From the NCBI RefSeq assembly GCF_027579695.1, contig NC_083582.1:30704964-30768963 (forward strand): a DNA stretch of 64,000 bases, given 5' to 3'. This DNA comes from Neoarius graeffei. Its lineage: Eukaryota > Chordata > Actinopteri > Siluriformes > Ariidae. The translations under genes and the position numbers were made by a program. Positions 10,859-20,653 of the stretch are shown piece by piece (position 1 is the stretch's first letter; each line of letters begins with the position of its first letter). The notes under the pieces were generated by a model. It did not search any database, was not told the DNA's origin, and saw nothing but the letters and a program-made list of their open reading frames with translations.

Positions 10859-10987
10859 ATGGAGGACATGGAGTCGTTAGTGTTGCTGGTCTTGGTGCTG
10901 TGGCTTGTTGTCACCGACAACGCCAACAGATACTGGCAAGAGCGTATAGATGAGGCGAGGCGCATAAGGCTTCAGAAATATTCGTAA
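10859..10987 (+). CDS. Small frame, possible transposase first exon
   Basis: A 42-codon frame begins MEDMESLVLLVLVLWLVV and ends in an arginine-rich segment, ERIDEARRIRLQKYS. A hydrophobic start followed by RR-rich sequence resembles the N-terminus of some fish Harbinger-type transposases, from memory. Nothing further of a transposase follows. It may be a remnant or chance. Confidence 0.25.
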   Translation: MEDMESLVLLVLVLWLVVTDNANRYWQERIDEARRIRLQKYS

Positions 10988-11346
10988 TTCTTCTCCTTCC
11001 GGGTTTACAGTGTTTACAGATCCCAGCGCGCTCGCGGGGCGTGTGTGGGCATGTGAGGACACTCCTCCTCACCAATCAGTGCACAGGGGAGTGTCTGCTC
11101 ACGCCCCCAACCTCAGTCGGCACGGTTTGGCTCGCTTCAGCCCCACTCCAAAACGGTGCGAGTTTTAGGGGCTAAGCAGGGCTGAAACGAGCTGAGTCGT
11201 GCTGGTTTTTGGTAGTCGAAACGCAAGCCGTGTCGGGCTGAAGCGAGCTGAAGCGAGCTGAAGTGAGCTGAAAAAGGGTAGTGGAAAAGGGCCAATAGTG
11301 AACTCTTACAAGAACAATAGGGCCTTCGCCCATAGGGCTCGGGCCC

Positions 11347-11640
11347 TAATAATAATGGATGACTTCGTGTTTGTACAGCTGCTGCTTCTCGTCGCTTAAA
11401 AATGGCAACCTTTCACGGTCTTGTTATTGTTGTTGGTCTTAATAACTCCCCCCCCCCCCCCCCCCCCACTGACATAAGCGGTTCTTTCCTCTGGCCCAGC
11501 AGAGAGTTGGTGCTAGCCTGGAACCGGTTTTTCTGGCCCCAGAGCCAGTTCTTTGTCAGTGGAAACAGAAAACCTGGTTCCAAACTAAGCACTGGCCCCG
11601 AACCAGCCCTGGAACTGCTTTGGTGGAAAAGGGGCATGTG
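11347..11640 (+). mobile_element. Right half of the split CCCTTTTCCACC MITE
   Basis: Runs from AATGGATGACTTCG through CGTCGCTTAAAAATGG to GGTGGAAAAGGGG. It is the complement of 6934-7236, and together with 7237-7522 it forms one full-length MITE. A C-homopolymer of about 17 lies at 11450-11467. Confidence 0.6.
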
Positions 11641-12288
11641 TTGTTGTTGCTTCGATGTTCGCACCAAGGTTTACGCAAACGCAGCGACGTAACTGACGTA
11701 TACAGCGACATAATGACGTGGCTCCCCTTAGCACCCTGAGCTATGGAAAAGCAAACTGGTTCTCAGCTGGCTCGCAAGTTGGACGAGTTGTGCACCAGCA
11801 CTGGCCCCGAACCAGCCCTGGAACTGATTTGATGGAAAAGGGGTACTTGCGAACCAGCTGAGAACCAGTTTGCTTTTCCATAGCTCGGGGAGCCACGTCA
11901 TTACGTCACTGTATACATCAGTTACGTCGCTGCGTTTGCATAAACCTTGGCACGAACATCAAAGCAACAACAACACGGAGAAGAAGAAGAAGCAGCAGCA
12001 ACAACAACAATAATGGATGACTGCTGCTTTACTGCATCCATGATATCTTGTCACTTATTTAAAAATGGCGCCCTCTTGCGGTCTTGCTATTGTTGTTGGT
12101 CTTAACAACTCCGCCCCCCCACTGACGTAAGCAGTTCTTTCCTCTAGCCCAGCAAAGAGCTGGTGCTACCCTGGAACCGGTTTTTCTGGCCCAGAGCCAG
12201 TTCTTTGTCAGTGGAAACAGAAAACCCGGTTCCAAACTAAGCACTGGCCCAGAACCAGCCCTGGAACTGATTTGGTGGAAAAGGGCTA
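11641..12288 (+). mobile_element. Two further MITE copies, head to head
   Basis: 11641-11850 is an inverted left half ending in GATGGAAAAGGGG. 11851-12288 is a nearly complete copy that lacks its left TIR, starting GCGAACCAGCTGAGAACC and ending GGTGGAAAAGGGC. The block ends where the interrupted SINE resumes. Confidence 0.55.
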
Positions 12289-12437
12289 TGTGTGAGTTTG
12301 TATGTTCTTCCCGTGTCTGCATGGGTTTCCTCCGGGTGCTCCGGTTTCCCCCACAGCCCAAAGACATGCAGGTTAGGTTAACTGGTGACTCTAAATTGAC
12401 CGTAGGTGTGAATGTGAGTGTGAATGGTTGTGTCTGT
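12289..12437 (+). mobile_element. SINE body, piece 2 of 3
   Basis: Continues the SINE begun at 6862: TGTGAGTTTGTATGTTCTTC, then CATGCAGGTTAGGTTAACTG and GTGAATGGTTGTGTCTGT. It stops at the left TIR of the 0.7-kb MITE. Confidence 0.8.
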
Positions 12438-13141
12438 GGCCAAGTTTACATTAGACCGTATCTGTCTTGTTTTCTTCACGGATGCACTGTCTGTTTACAT
12501 TAAAACGCCGGGAAACGGGAATCTGCCAGGGTCCACGTATTCAATCCGGATCGTGTCTGGTCCGGTGCTGTGTAAACATTGAGAATACGCGGATACGCTG
12601 TGCTGAGCTCTAGCTGGCGTCATCATTGGACAACGTCACTGTGACATCCACCTTCCTGATTCGCTGGTGTTGGTCATGTGACGCGACTGCTGAAAAACGG
12701 CGCGGACTTCCGCCTTGTATCACCTTTCATTAAAGAGTATAAAAGTATGAAAATACTGCAAATACTGATGCAAATACTGCCCATTGTGTAGTTATGATTG
12801 TCTTTAGGCTTGCCATCCTTCCACTTGCAAGTGGTAAGTGACGCGCATGCCCGATATGCACTGGGATCACACACACAGTGGCTCAGTCCCGAATCACTGC
12901 TCGTGCGCTTCACTCACGCGCTCTGTGAGCTACACAGGGCCGGAGTGCGCACCCTCCAGAGGGCACTCGCTGTTCAGGGTGGAGTGATTTGGAGTGCAGG
13001 ATGCCTGCGGAGCCGAGTGTATCCGTGTATTGACGTTGCTGTGTGCACGCGAATCCTGTATTGGCATTGCTGTGTGCACGCGAATCGTTTTAAAAACGTT
13101 AATCTGATGATCCGCTGATACGGTCTAATGTAAACCCCACC
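12438..13141. mobile_element. 0.7-kb non-autonomous DNA transposon in the SINE
   Basis: GTTTACATTAGACCGTATC at 12444 is repeated inverted at 13116-13134, a 19-bp perfect TIR. The SINE sequence is continuous across the two borders apart from a few bases. No transposase is encoded. The target duplication is not clear. Confidence 0.75.
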
Positions 13142-13265
13142 TATTATATGTCAGCCCTGCAATGATCTGGCGACTTGTCCAGGGTGTACCCTGCCTCTCG
13201 CCCGTAGTCAGCTGGGATAGGCTCCAGCTTGCCTGCGACCCTGTACAGGATAAGCGGCTACAGAT
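13142..13265 (+). mobile_element. SINE tail, piece 3 of 3
   Basis: ATGTCAGCCCTGCAATGATC through TCCAGCTTGCCTGCGACC and GATAAGCGGCTACAGATAAT is the expected 3' part of the SINE that began at 6862. Confidence 0.8.
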
Positions 13266-13276
13266 AATGGATGGAT

Positions 13277-13567
13277 AGATTTTTACATCGGATGTCTTTC
13301 CTGACACAAGTTTGTTTTTTTGGCTGTTTACAGATTGTTGTCACTTCAGCAGGATGGTACGGTGGTGTAGTGGTTAGCGTTGTCACCTCACAGCAAGAAG
13401 GTTCTGGGTTCAAGCCCGGTGGCTGGCAGGCCTTTCTGTGTGGAGTTTGCATGTTCTCCCCGTATCTGTGTGGGTTTCCTCTGGGTGCTCCAGTTTCCCC
13501 CACAGTCCAAAGACATGCAGTTAGGTTAACTGGCTACTCTAAATTGTCCATAGGTGCGAATGTGCAG
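13277..13567 (+). mobile_element. Second copy of old repeat plus 3'-truncated SINE
   Basis: 13277-13345 repeats the sequence at 6798-6861 (GATGTCTTTCCTGACACAAG). From 13351 a SINE head with GGTGGTGTAGTGGTTAGCG and GGTTCAAGCCC follows, and the copy stops at about 13567. The pair suggests that the repeat plus SINE was duplicated as one unit. Confidence 0.7.
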
Positions 13568-14156
13568 AAAAGAACTGGCCACCCTACTGCTGCAATTCTG
13601 GCCAAGTCAACCAAACATGGTTTGCCTAGATCAGGTTCGGCAGTGGTGACATTACTTCAACAGAATATTACACTAGGTCAAGGTCTTTTATTTGTCATTT
13701 CAACCATATACAGTTAGTACAGTACACAGTTAAAATGAAACTACGTTTCTCCAGGACCATGGTGCTACATTAAACATCACAGGACTACGGTCTACATATA
13801 ACAACATAAAGTGCAAGAGTACAATGAGTGCAACACTGCAGACAATAAATGACACAATAGACGGACAATAAACGACACAAACAATATAAAGTGCAGACAC
13901 AAGCAACATGAGGTGCAGAGTTGAGTTTGTATATTGAGGTAGTATATGAAAGGGAATAAATGTAAACCTTATGTGTGCAAGAGACACTGTAAACATTGTA
14001 AGGCAAAAGTGCATTATTGTCCAATGTGCAAAAGATTGCAGTGTGAGTGGTGTGTTCAACAGTCCGTGAGAATCAGTCTAGTCCCTCAGAGTTGAGGAGT
14101 GTGATGACATGAGGAATTGAGATAATGTATGAAAATGGAATAAATAGATGTAAACC

Positions 14157-14157
<1 letters not shown>
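13568..14157. repeat. Unclassified fish repeat
   Basis: CTCCAGGACCATGGTGCTAC and AACAACATAAAGTGCAAGAG-type phrases recur in fish genomes, but I cannot name the family. The segment around 13942-14060 is repeated in modified form at 14110-14300 (AAATGTAAACCTT, GTGCATTATTGTCCA, GAGTGGTGTG). Confidence 0.4.

Positions 14158-14226
<69 letters not shown>
14158..14226. repeat. (GT)n(GA)n compound microsatellite
   Basis: About 20 GT units pass directly into about 14 GA units. Confidence 0.95.
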
Positions 14227-14229
<3 letters not shown>

Positions 14230-14304
14230 TGCAACCACTGTAAGCAATAGTGCATTATTGTCCACTGTGCAAAGACTGCAACGTGAGTGGTGTGGTGTGA
14301 ACAT

Positions 14305-14990
14305 GAACCTTCATCCCAGTCTCAAACCTCTGGCCGACTCAAACAGGTTTTCCTCCAGAATTGCCCTGTATTTACTGCCATCCATCTTTCCTTCAGTCCT
14401 GAACAGCTTTCCTGTTCCTGCAAATGAAAACTATCCCCACAGCATGATGCTGCCACCACCATGCTTCACTGTAGGAATGGTGTTCTCAGGGTTTTGGGTT
14501 TGCACTACACATGGGACTTCCCCTGATGGCCAAAAAGATCAATTTTACTCTTATCTGACCAGAGAATCTTCTTCCATGTGTTTGGAGAGTCTGCCACATG
14601 CTATTGGGCAAACTCCAAACATGTTTTCTTTAGCAATGATTTTTTTCTGGCCACTCTTCCATAAAGCCCCACTCTGTGCAGTGTACAGCTTAAAGTGGGT
14701 CTATGGACAGATACTCCCATCCCCACTGTGGATCTTTGCAGCTCCTTCAGTGTTATCTTTGGTGTCTTTGTTGCATCTCTGATTAATGCCCTCCTTGCCC
14801 GGTCTGTGAGTTTTGGTGGGCGGCCTTCTCTTGTCAGGTTTGTAGTGGTTCCATATTCTTTCCATTTTGCTATAATGGATTTAATGGTGCTCCCTGAGAT
14901 ATTCAAAGTTTGGGAAATTTTGTATAACCCAACCATGATCTATACTTCTCCACAACTTTGTCTCTGACCTGTTTGGAGGCTCCTTGGTTT
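14305..14990 (-). pseudogene. Tc1-like transposase pseudogene
   Basis: A frame of 111 codons (14936-14601) carries the paired-like helix-turn-helix start (KISQTLNISGSTIKSIIAKW) and the GRPPKL linker. It then meets a stop, but homology continues in frame as segments such as HVADSPNTWKKILWSD and [13 protein letters not shown] with more stops. The catalytic D-N-D and the final E block are absent. Transposases of this group cut and paste the element at TA sites. Confidence 0.8.
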
Positions 14991-15392
14991 TCATGTTGCT
15001 TGCTTAATAGTGTAGCAGAGTCAGGGTCCGTCCAGAACAGGTTGATTTATACAGACATCATGTGACAGATCATGTGACACTGTGACTGCACACAGGTGGA
15101 TCTTAATCAGCTAATTATGTGACTTATGAAGTGAATTGGTTGGACCAGCTCTTATTTCGGGGTTTCATATGAAAGGGGGTGAATACTTATGCACACTCCA
15201 GATTTCGGATTTTTTTTCATCTTAATTATTGCTTGTGTCACAATAAAACAACAATTTGCACCTTTAAAGTTGTCAGCATGTTGCGTCAATCAAATAGTGC
15301 TAACCCCCCAATAATCCATTTTAATTCCAGCTTGTAATGCGACAAAACAGGACAAACACCAAGGGGGATGAATACTTTTGTAAGACACTGTA
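14305..15392 (-). mobile_element. Tc1-like transposon, 5' end on the right
   Basis: The right end, CACCAAGGGGGATGAATACT through AAGACACTGTA at 15392, is a typical Tc1 TIR. Reading leftward comes an untranslated leader and then a broken transposase (14305-14990). The opposite TIR is missing, so the copy is truncated. A separate short Tc1-end fragment (GGTGCGTCCAAACTTTTGAC) follows at 15393-15425. Confidence 0.8.
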
Positions 15393-15464
15393 GGTGCGTC
15401 CAAACTTTTGACTGGACATTGATAATGTGTTTGTTTCTTTAATAAACAATAAGATTCATGAGGT

Positions 15465-15466
<2 letters not shown>

Positions 15467-15516
<50 letters not shown>
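15467..15516. repeat. (CA)n microsatellite
   Basis: About 25 CA units ending in TAATAATAAG. Confidence 0.95.
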
Positions 15517-15518
<2 letters not shown>

Positions 15519-15717
15519 ATAATAAGCTGGGATGTGTGAATCAATGAGTTTTATTGCACTTGCATGTGACAATACTGGCTGTCTGCCTATCTAACTGGTA
15601 CAGAAGGAACAATGATAAAGCTCAAATACCATTATATGAAGCTATCACATCCTAAACACAATTAAACAAAATTCATACACCAAGCTTGACTGCTTTCGTT
15701 AGAATACACAGGGCACA

Positions 15718-16090
15718 GGGCGGCACGGTGGTGTAATGGTTAGCGCTGTCGCCTCACAGCAAGAAGGTCCTGGGTTTGAGCCCCATGGCCGGCGAGGGCC
15801 TTTCTGTGCGGAGTTTGCATGTTCTCCCCGTGTCCGCGTGGGTTTCCTCCGGGTGCTCCGGTTTCCCCCACAGTCCAAAGACATGCAGGTTAGGTTAACT
15901 GGTGACTCTAAAATTGACCGTAGGTGTGAATGTGAGTGTGAATGGTTGTCTGTGTCTATGTGTCAGCCCTGTGATGACCTGGCGACTTGTCCAGGGTGTA
16001 CCCCGCCTTTCGCCCGTAGTCAGCTGGGATGGGCTCCAGCTTGCCTGCGACCCTGTAGGAGGATAAAGCGGCTAGAGATAATGAGATGAG
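15718..16090 (+). mobile_element. Full-length SINE with 12-bp target duplication
   Basis: The copy runs from GGCGGCACGGTGGTGTAATG to GATAATGAGATGAG. ACACAGGGCACA is present directly before (15706-15717) and after (16091-16102), a perfect target-site duplication typical of LINE-mobilised SINEs. Confidence 0.95.
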
Positions 16091-16102
16091 ACACAGGGCA
16101 CA

Positions 16103-16901
16103 ATAATGGCTTATGGCCAATAGGGGGCGTCCAAGAGTTACTCCGTCCATCCAGTCTCTTCGAAAAAAAAGGGCAGGCTGACCTTTCCTCGTCACTGAGG
16201 TCTCCACTTTTGTAGCTTTAACAGGAGCAGAGCCAGGAAAATGGGAGGGAGGGGGAGGGGCATCAACCCAGCAAGGCTGGGGGTCCAGGGGCCACCAGAG
16301 GCCCCCAGAAACTCTGCAGTTTTAAATGTCTGGAGATACATTTTGAGCTGTCAGAGACATGTTGTAAATTAAATCTCTGAAAGAAAATTACCAGATCAAA
16401 AATGTTTTAAACATAGGAACTTTCAAAACCATTTTATTAGTCACTGAAAATGATATTGTCAGAGTTGCAGGTATATGTGTAGAACATAATTACAATTGAT
16501 ATATGGTAATATTTATGAAAGTTGTATTGTCATATAATGCATTACCACATGACACACTACAGTGTAGTACACTGACCACAAAACACCTTATATCAATAAA
16601 TTACTATTTTAGCAACTGCAATCTGAGCTCCTGCTCAGGACATTCAATGTACATATAAAAGACAGTGAATATACCCAGGTACACTGAGGGAATGTAAGTG
16701 GCCACTTAAGACAGAGCTTAACACCAAGATAACTACAATGCTCAAAAAACCGCATGTCCGATCGTCCAAGACGACTACAGTATGTGCAAGGATGAGTAAA
16801 ACTTTAATGGTAATCATCCGATCAGAAGACAAAAGTTAGTGCTGGCAACTTTAGCAACACAGGCAACCACTCTGTGATGCAGGTCTGAACTGTCAGTCTG
16901 G
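16103..16901. other. Unclassified non-coding stretch
   Basis: No domain or element end is recognised. A GGGAGGGGGAGGGG patch lies near 16248. Confidence 0.4.
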
Positions 16902-16912
16902 CAGTAGCATAT

Positions 16913-17025
16913 CTCATCTCATCTCATTATCTCTATCTGCTTTATCCTGTCCTACAGGGTCGCAGGCAAGCTGGAGCATATCCCAGCTGACTACGGGCGA
17001 AAGGCGGGGTACACCCTGGACAAGT
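16913..17025 (-). mobile_element. 5'-truncated SINE with 11-bp target duplication
   Basis: Only the 3' third of the SINE is present (minus strand). CAGTAGCATAT flanks it on both sides (16902-16912 and 17026-17036), so it was inserted in this truncated form rather than deleted later. Confidence 0.9.
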
Positions 17026-17040
17026 CAGTAGCATATTTCA

Positions 17041-17064
17041 ATTATTATTATTATTATTATTATT
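17041..17064. repeat. (ATT)n microsatellite
   Basis: Eight ATT units. Confidence 0.9.
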
Positions 17065-17568
17065 CTGCAAAGTGAATCACTTATCATGACATCTGACTCC
17101 TCAAAACAAAGTTCACCTGTGTCTATCGAAAATCTTGTTTTCCTGGATTGGTTCCTGTATAAAATTAATCCTACCAAGCGTCAGAGACATTGACTGTATG
17201 CTCACTCTGCACTAAGAGAGAAGGGAACCAGTCGTCTCGTTTCACGCGAAATGTGTTCAAAAGTTTTATTCATCAACATGACAATATATAAAAGTACAAA
17301 AAATATTTTGAGGAAATCATTCAAATTTCCTTGTTTTTGGTTATAATTCGTAGAAGTATGCATGTGTTCGAGTGTACTGGAAAAGCTGGGCTCAGAGGGG
17401 TCCACGTAATGACGTAGTTATACCAATTGGGTCAGGGCAATGAGGGTCAAGGACAACGTGTGCTAGCAGCGCGGTTGAAGTGGGCAGGTGTCAAACTTGG
17501 AACTTTTATATCACAACTGGAGTTAACAATAAACGACATCACTGAATAATGTTCCTTACCTCTAACCA

Positions 17569-17643
<75 letters not shown>
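17569..17643. repeat. (GT)n(TA)n microsatellite
   Basis: A short GTGTGTGT start passes into about 32 TA units. Confidence 0.95.
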
Positions 17644-17644
<1 letters not shown>

Positions 17645-18275
17645 TAGAAAAGCACTCAGAGAGTGCAGACCTCCGCCAAGAATCCTTTAAAAAATTCAGG
17701 GATCCAGAAGGTGATCCAGATCACCGCCAAAATTTAATGGATTGTTACTTGTGCCAGGCAGCACGGTGGTGTAGTGGTTAGCGCTGTCGCCTCACAGCAA
17801 GAAGGTCCGGGTTCGAGCCCTGTGGCCGGCGAGGGCCTTTCTGTGTGGAGTTTGCATGTTCTCCCCGTGTCCGCGTGGGTTTCCTCCGGGTACTCCGGTT
17901 TCCCCCACAGTCCAAAGACATGCAGGTTAGGTTAACTGGTGACTCTAAATTGACCGTAGGTGTGAATGTGAGTGTGAATGGTTGTTTGTGTCTATGTGTT
18001 AGCCCTGTGATGACCTGGTGACTTGTCCAGGGTGTACCCCGCCTTTCGCCCGTAGTCAGCTGGGATAGGCTCCAGCTTGCCTGCGACCCTGTAGAAGGAT
18101 AAAGCGGCTAGAGGTAATGAGATGAGATGAGAGATGTTACTTGTGCCCAGTCACACCTCTGGAAAAAATTTCAGAGCAATCCGTTCATAACTTTTTCTGT
18201 AATGTTGCTAACAGACAAACCAACAAACAAACAAACCAACGCTACCGAAAACATAACCTCCTTGGCGGAGGTAAT
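17645..18275. mobile_element. Repeat with ACCTCCGCCAAG inverted ends, split by a SINE
   Basis: ACCTCCGCCAAG near 17670 is matched by CTTGGCGGAGGT at 18261-18272. Interior phrases (GGTGATCCAGATCACCGCC, CAGAGCAATCCGTTCATAAC, GTTAGCAACATT-like) belong to a widespread animal repeat that I cannot name. A SINE sits inside at 17756-18134. Confidence 0.55.
17756..18134 (+). mobile_element. Full-length SINE with 13-bp target duplication
   Basis: TGTTACTTGTGCC occurs directly before (17743-17755) and after (18135-18147). The interrupted repeat is continuous once the SINE and one duplicate are removed. Confidence 0.95.
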
Positions 18276-18492
18276 AACTATTTTTAATTGTTTTTGATGA
18301 TTTCATATATTTCGTAATGATGTAATTTTTTTTCTAAATATTTATCAACATACCGCCATTGTGGCACGGGAGCCTGTGATTGGTGGACAGCTGACAAAGG
18401 GTGTCTCCCATTGGTTGTAAATCGTGACATAAAAATTGTAAACACATAAAGGACCCACTGATTGGCTGTTCACATACTGAAGCCAAGCAGAG

Positions 18493-18838
18493 ATGTCTGG
18501 TATCTGTTGCTGTTGTTTGAAGAAAACTACAGCTAAAAAAGCTCTACTACCTGATTACTTGGACAATCTTAGTCAGAAAGAAGCAAAGGATAGATATACA
18601 TGAAAATTAGAGTTTATTAGCGGTTATGATCCATACAAAATTCCTCGAAATGACTAGAGTGACGGTGCAGATTTGTGGCCTAGCATTAGCTACATGTTGG
18701 AATATACATTTTTTCCCCCAAAAAGTCCCGACACGGAAGAACAGTTTAAAAAAAAAACTACAGAAGCAAGAAAACCTTCTTTGTGTAAAGACTTTTCCCT
18801 GACATCAGCTTTTGGGAACATAATGTTGTGAAAGCCAA
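18493..18838 (+). pseudogene. Broken conserved ORF, fish mobile-element type
   Basis: From ATG 18493 one frame reads a cysteine run (GICCCCLKK), then KKALLPDYLDNLSQKEAKDR, GYDPYKIPRND and DLWPSISYM. It is interrupted by two in-frame stops (TGA after DRYT, TAG after PRND) but has no frame change for about 115 codons. The DPYKIP...LWPSISY pattern resembles an uncharacterised fish protein family that I associate, tentatively, with YqaJ-nuclease-bearing transposable elements. No catalytic region remains. Function unknown. Confidence 0.45.
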
Positions 18839-18997
18839 AGCATTTACTCTCATAGGGCTCTGACCTAAACTGTGGGCTAGATGGTATCCCCACCCCTCCA
18901 TGTCTCATCAACCCCAAGGACATGTAGTTACAGAACTATTTGCACTCTGTCATTTAAACAGTGATGCTTATTATTGTTAAAACAATATTTGATAGAA

Positions 18998-19041
18998 CAG
19001 GATAAAGCGGCTACAGATAATGAGATGAGATGAGATGAGAT
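18998..19041 (+). mobile_element. SINE tail scrap
   Basis: AGGATAAAGCGGCTACAGAT followed by AATGAGATGAGATGAGATGA is the 3' end of the SINE only. Confidence 0.7.
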
Positions 19042-19879
19042 AACAAAATATCTTGCTCTAGACTTTCAAACAATATTGTAAAATTTTATTTTAATTTTAT
19101 CTAATCGTGGATGGTGCAATTATTACAAACACTAACAGAATCAGCACATTCCCATTGTAGCTGTAGTCAAATAACAACTATAATTACCCTTGTAATAATA
19201 ATTTCAATAAATGGTTAGTGTTCAGTTCCCTTTTCATTTATTCTCGATTCAAAGGCACAGCTGAGTCACACAGGTTGATCAGTGTGTAACGGACGATAAC
19301 CATTTTATCCAAAATAGTTTTTCCTGCCTGAATTGATTTATTTCCATTTCACATGCGTGCAGCTGTTGTAAAGTTCAGTGTGTTTGTGTAGAACTCTCTT
19401 GAACTGTAGGCTCATTACTACACTCTGGCTCCACGGTGACATTTTGCACAGGACTATGTTTCTTTGATAACAGAAACAAAGCTCCAGCATTATTATTATA
19501 CTCATTTAAAACTCTCCACAGCATAATATACCCTAAATTATTCATTCCTCTGCTACTAGAACTTCTTTCTTTCTTTCTGAATGTGTCTGCATATATTAGT
19601 GTTATGGTTTTGTGGATTTATCATAATTATTAAAAAACTATTAAAAAAACAAAAACAAAAAACACTGCATTCTGTCCTCTCCAAAATAAAATAAAGCTCT
19701 GGACAAATGGAATTGTTTTTCGGGCAAGTATGTTTTGGGTACTGCTTGTCCATTGGGCAAGTAAGGCTCGGAGATTTATTCGAGGACTGAACTATGAACA
19801 AAGACTGCAGGAGTTGCATGTCTATAATACAAAGTCAGTAACTGCAATCTGAGCTCCTGAGTCTAATAGACTGAGATAA
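19042..19879. other. AT-rich unclassified stretch
   Basis: No domain, RNA gene or element end is recognised. Confidence 0.4.
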
Positions 19880-19884
19880 CTATA

Positions 19885-20191
19885 TGTAGCAAGTGTTCTA
19901 GGTGGGTGGAGCACAGAAGCACGGCAGGCCAGAACTGAGTTCTCAAAACTTGTTTATTGTAGCTTTTCAGCTTTTAACTACACACATACACACACGCGCA
20001 CACACACAAGTATCCAGGTTGGGGAGTAGCTCCCTTCCTCCACTCTCCCTCTCCTCTTATAGGGTGCGGTCACTGGGGAAGACACACAAACACAGATTAA
20101 TTCCCATCAGGTGCAGTGATTCCGCCACTTACCTTCCCTGACTCCGCCCTCCATTCACAGACTGACGTTTGACCACACCCCTGCTGCCACA
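19885..20191 (-). repeat. 3' LTR of the Gmr1-like element
   Basis: Starts TGTGGCAGCAGGGG and ends AGAACACTTGCTACA on the minus strand. CTATA follows outside at 19880-19884. Confidence 0.95.
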
Positions 20192-20653
20192 TACCCCCAC
20201 TGCCTGACTCAGGCTGGGGAGCCGTCCGGCCTGCAGCCGACCCCCCCCCCCTTGATGGGAGAGGAAGTCCGCCACAACCATCTGCGCCCCCGGCCTGTGG
20301 ACCACCTTGAACTTAAATGGCTGAAGTGCCAGATACCAACGGGTGATCCACGCATTGGCATCCTTCATGTGGTGGAGCCACTGCAGGGGCGCGTGGTCTG
20401 ACCAGAGGGTGAAAGGGCGCCCCAGCAGATAGTAGCGGAGGGCGAGGACCACCCACTTGATGGTGAGGCATTCCTTCTCTATGGTGCTGTACCTGCCCTC
20501 GCACACCGACAGCTTGCGGCTGATGTACAGCACTGGACGGTCCTCCCCCTCCACCTCCTGGGACAGAACAGCCCCCAGCCCTCTGTCCGATGCGTCCGTC
20601 TGTAAAACAAAGGGGAGAGAAAAGTCAGGGGAGTGTAACAGTGGCCCCCACAC
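20129..20653 (-). CDS. RNase H part of Pol
   Basis: A 174-codon frame with LPFVLQTDASDRGLGAVLSQ, IEKECLTIKWVVLALRYYL and FTLWSDHAPLQWL, the usual D...E...D RNase H signature of gypsy elements, ending just before the 3' LTR. It overlaps the RT frame because of a frameshift near 20640. This is the last domain of the element, which confirms that integrase is not downstream of RT. Confidence 0.85.
   Translation of the reverse strand: MWGPLLHSPDFSLPFVLQTDASDRGLGAVLSQEVEGEDRPVLYISRKLSVCEGRYSTIEKECLTIKWVVLALRYYLLGRPFTLWSDHAPLQWLHHMKDANAWITRWYLALQPFKFKVVHRPGAQMVVADFLSHQGGGGRLQAGRLPSLSQAVGVCGSRGVVKRQSVNGGRSQGR

Larger units (their letters stand above)
10045..11292 (+). mobile_element. DNA transposon with GGCCCTTTTCCACTACC ends
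   Basis: The left end GCCGCTTTTCCACTACAAAC pairs with the right end (reverse complement GGCCCTTTTCCACTACC). Both ends are rich in GAGCCGTG/AGCTGAGTCG-like subterminal repeats. A 42-codon frame is inside (10859-10987). About 160 bp is duplicated internally (10363-10520 and 10593-10755). Superfamily uncertain, hAT or Harbinger. Confidence 0.55.
7523..11346 (+). mobile_element. 3.8-kb repeat inserted in the MITE, with (TAA)n ends
   Basis: Begins at AAGCCGCAAGCGGCCTCG and ends at GGGCTCGGGCCCTAA next to TAATAATGG. Terminal phrases of this kind (GGGCCTTCGC ... GCTCGGGCCC) are frequent in fish genomes; I do not know the class. It holds two tandem 1,077-bp units (7711-9864), a GAA-rich patch near 10005 and a second transposon (10045-11292). 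No protein-coding gene is supported; open frames here repeat with the tandem units and have no recognisable domain. Confidence 0.5.

Noticed and set aside
15718-15800. Functional tRNA gene in SINE heads
   Set aside because: A- and B-box-like motifs are present, but the sequence does not close into a cloverleaf and is repeated with the SINE body at every site.
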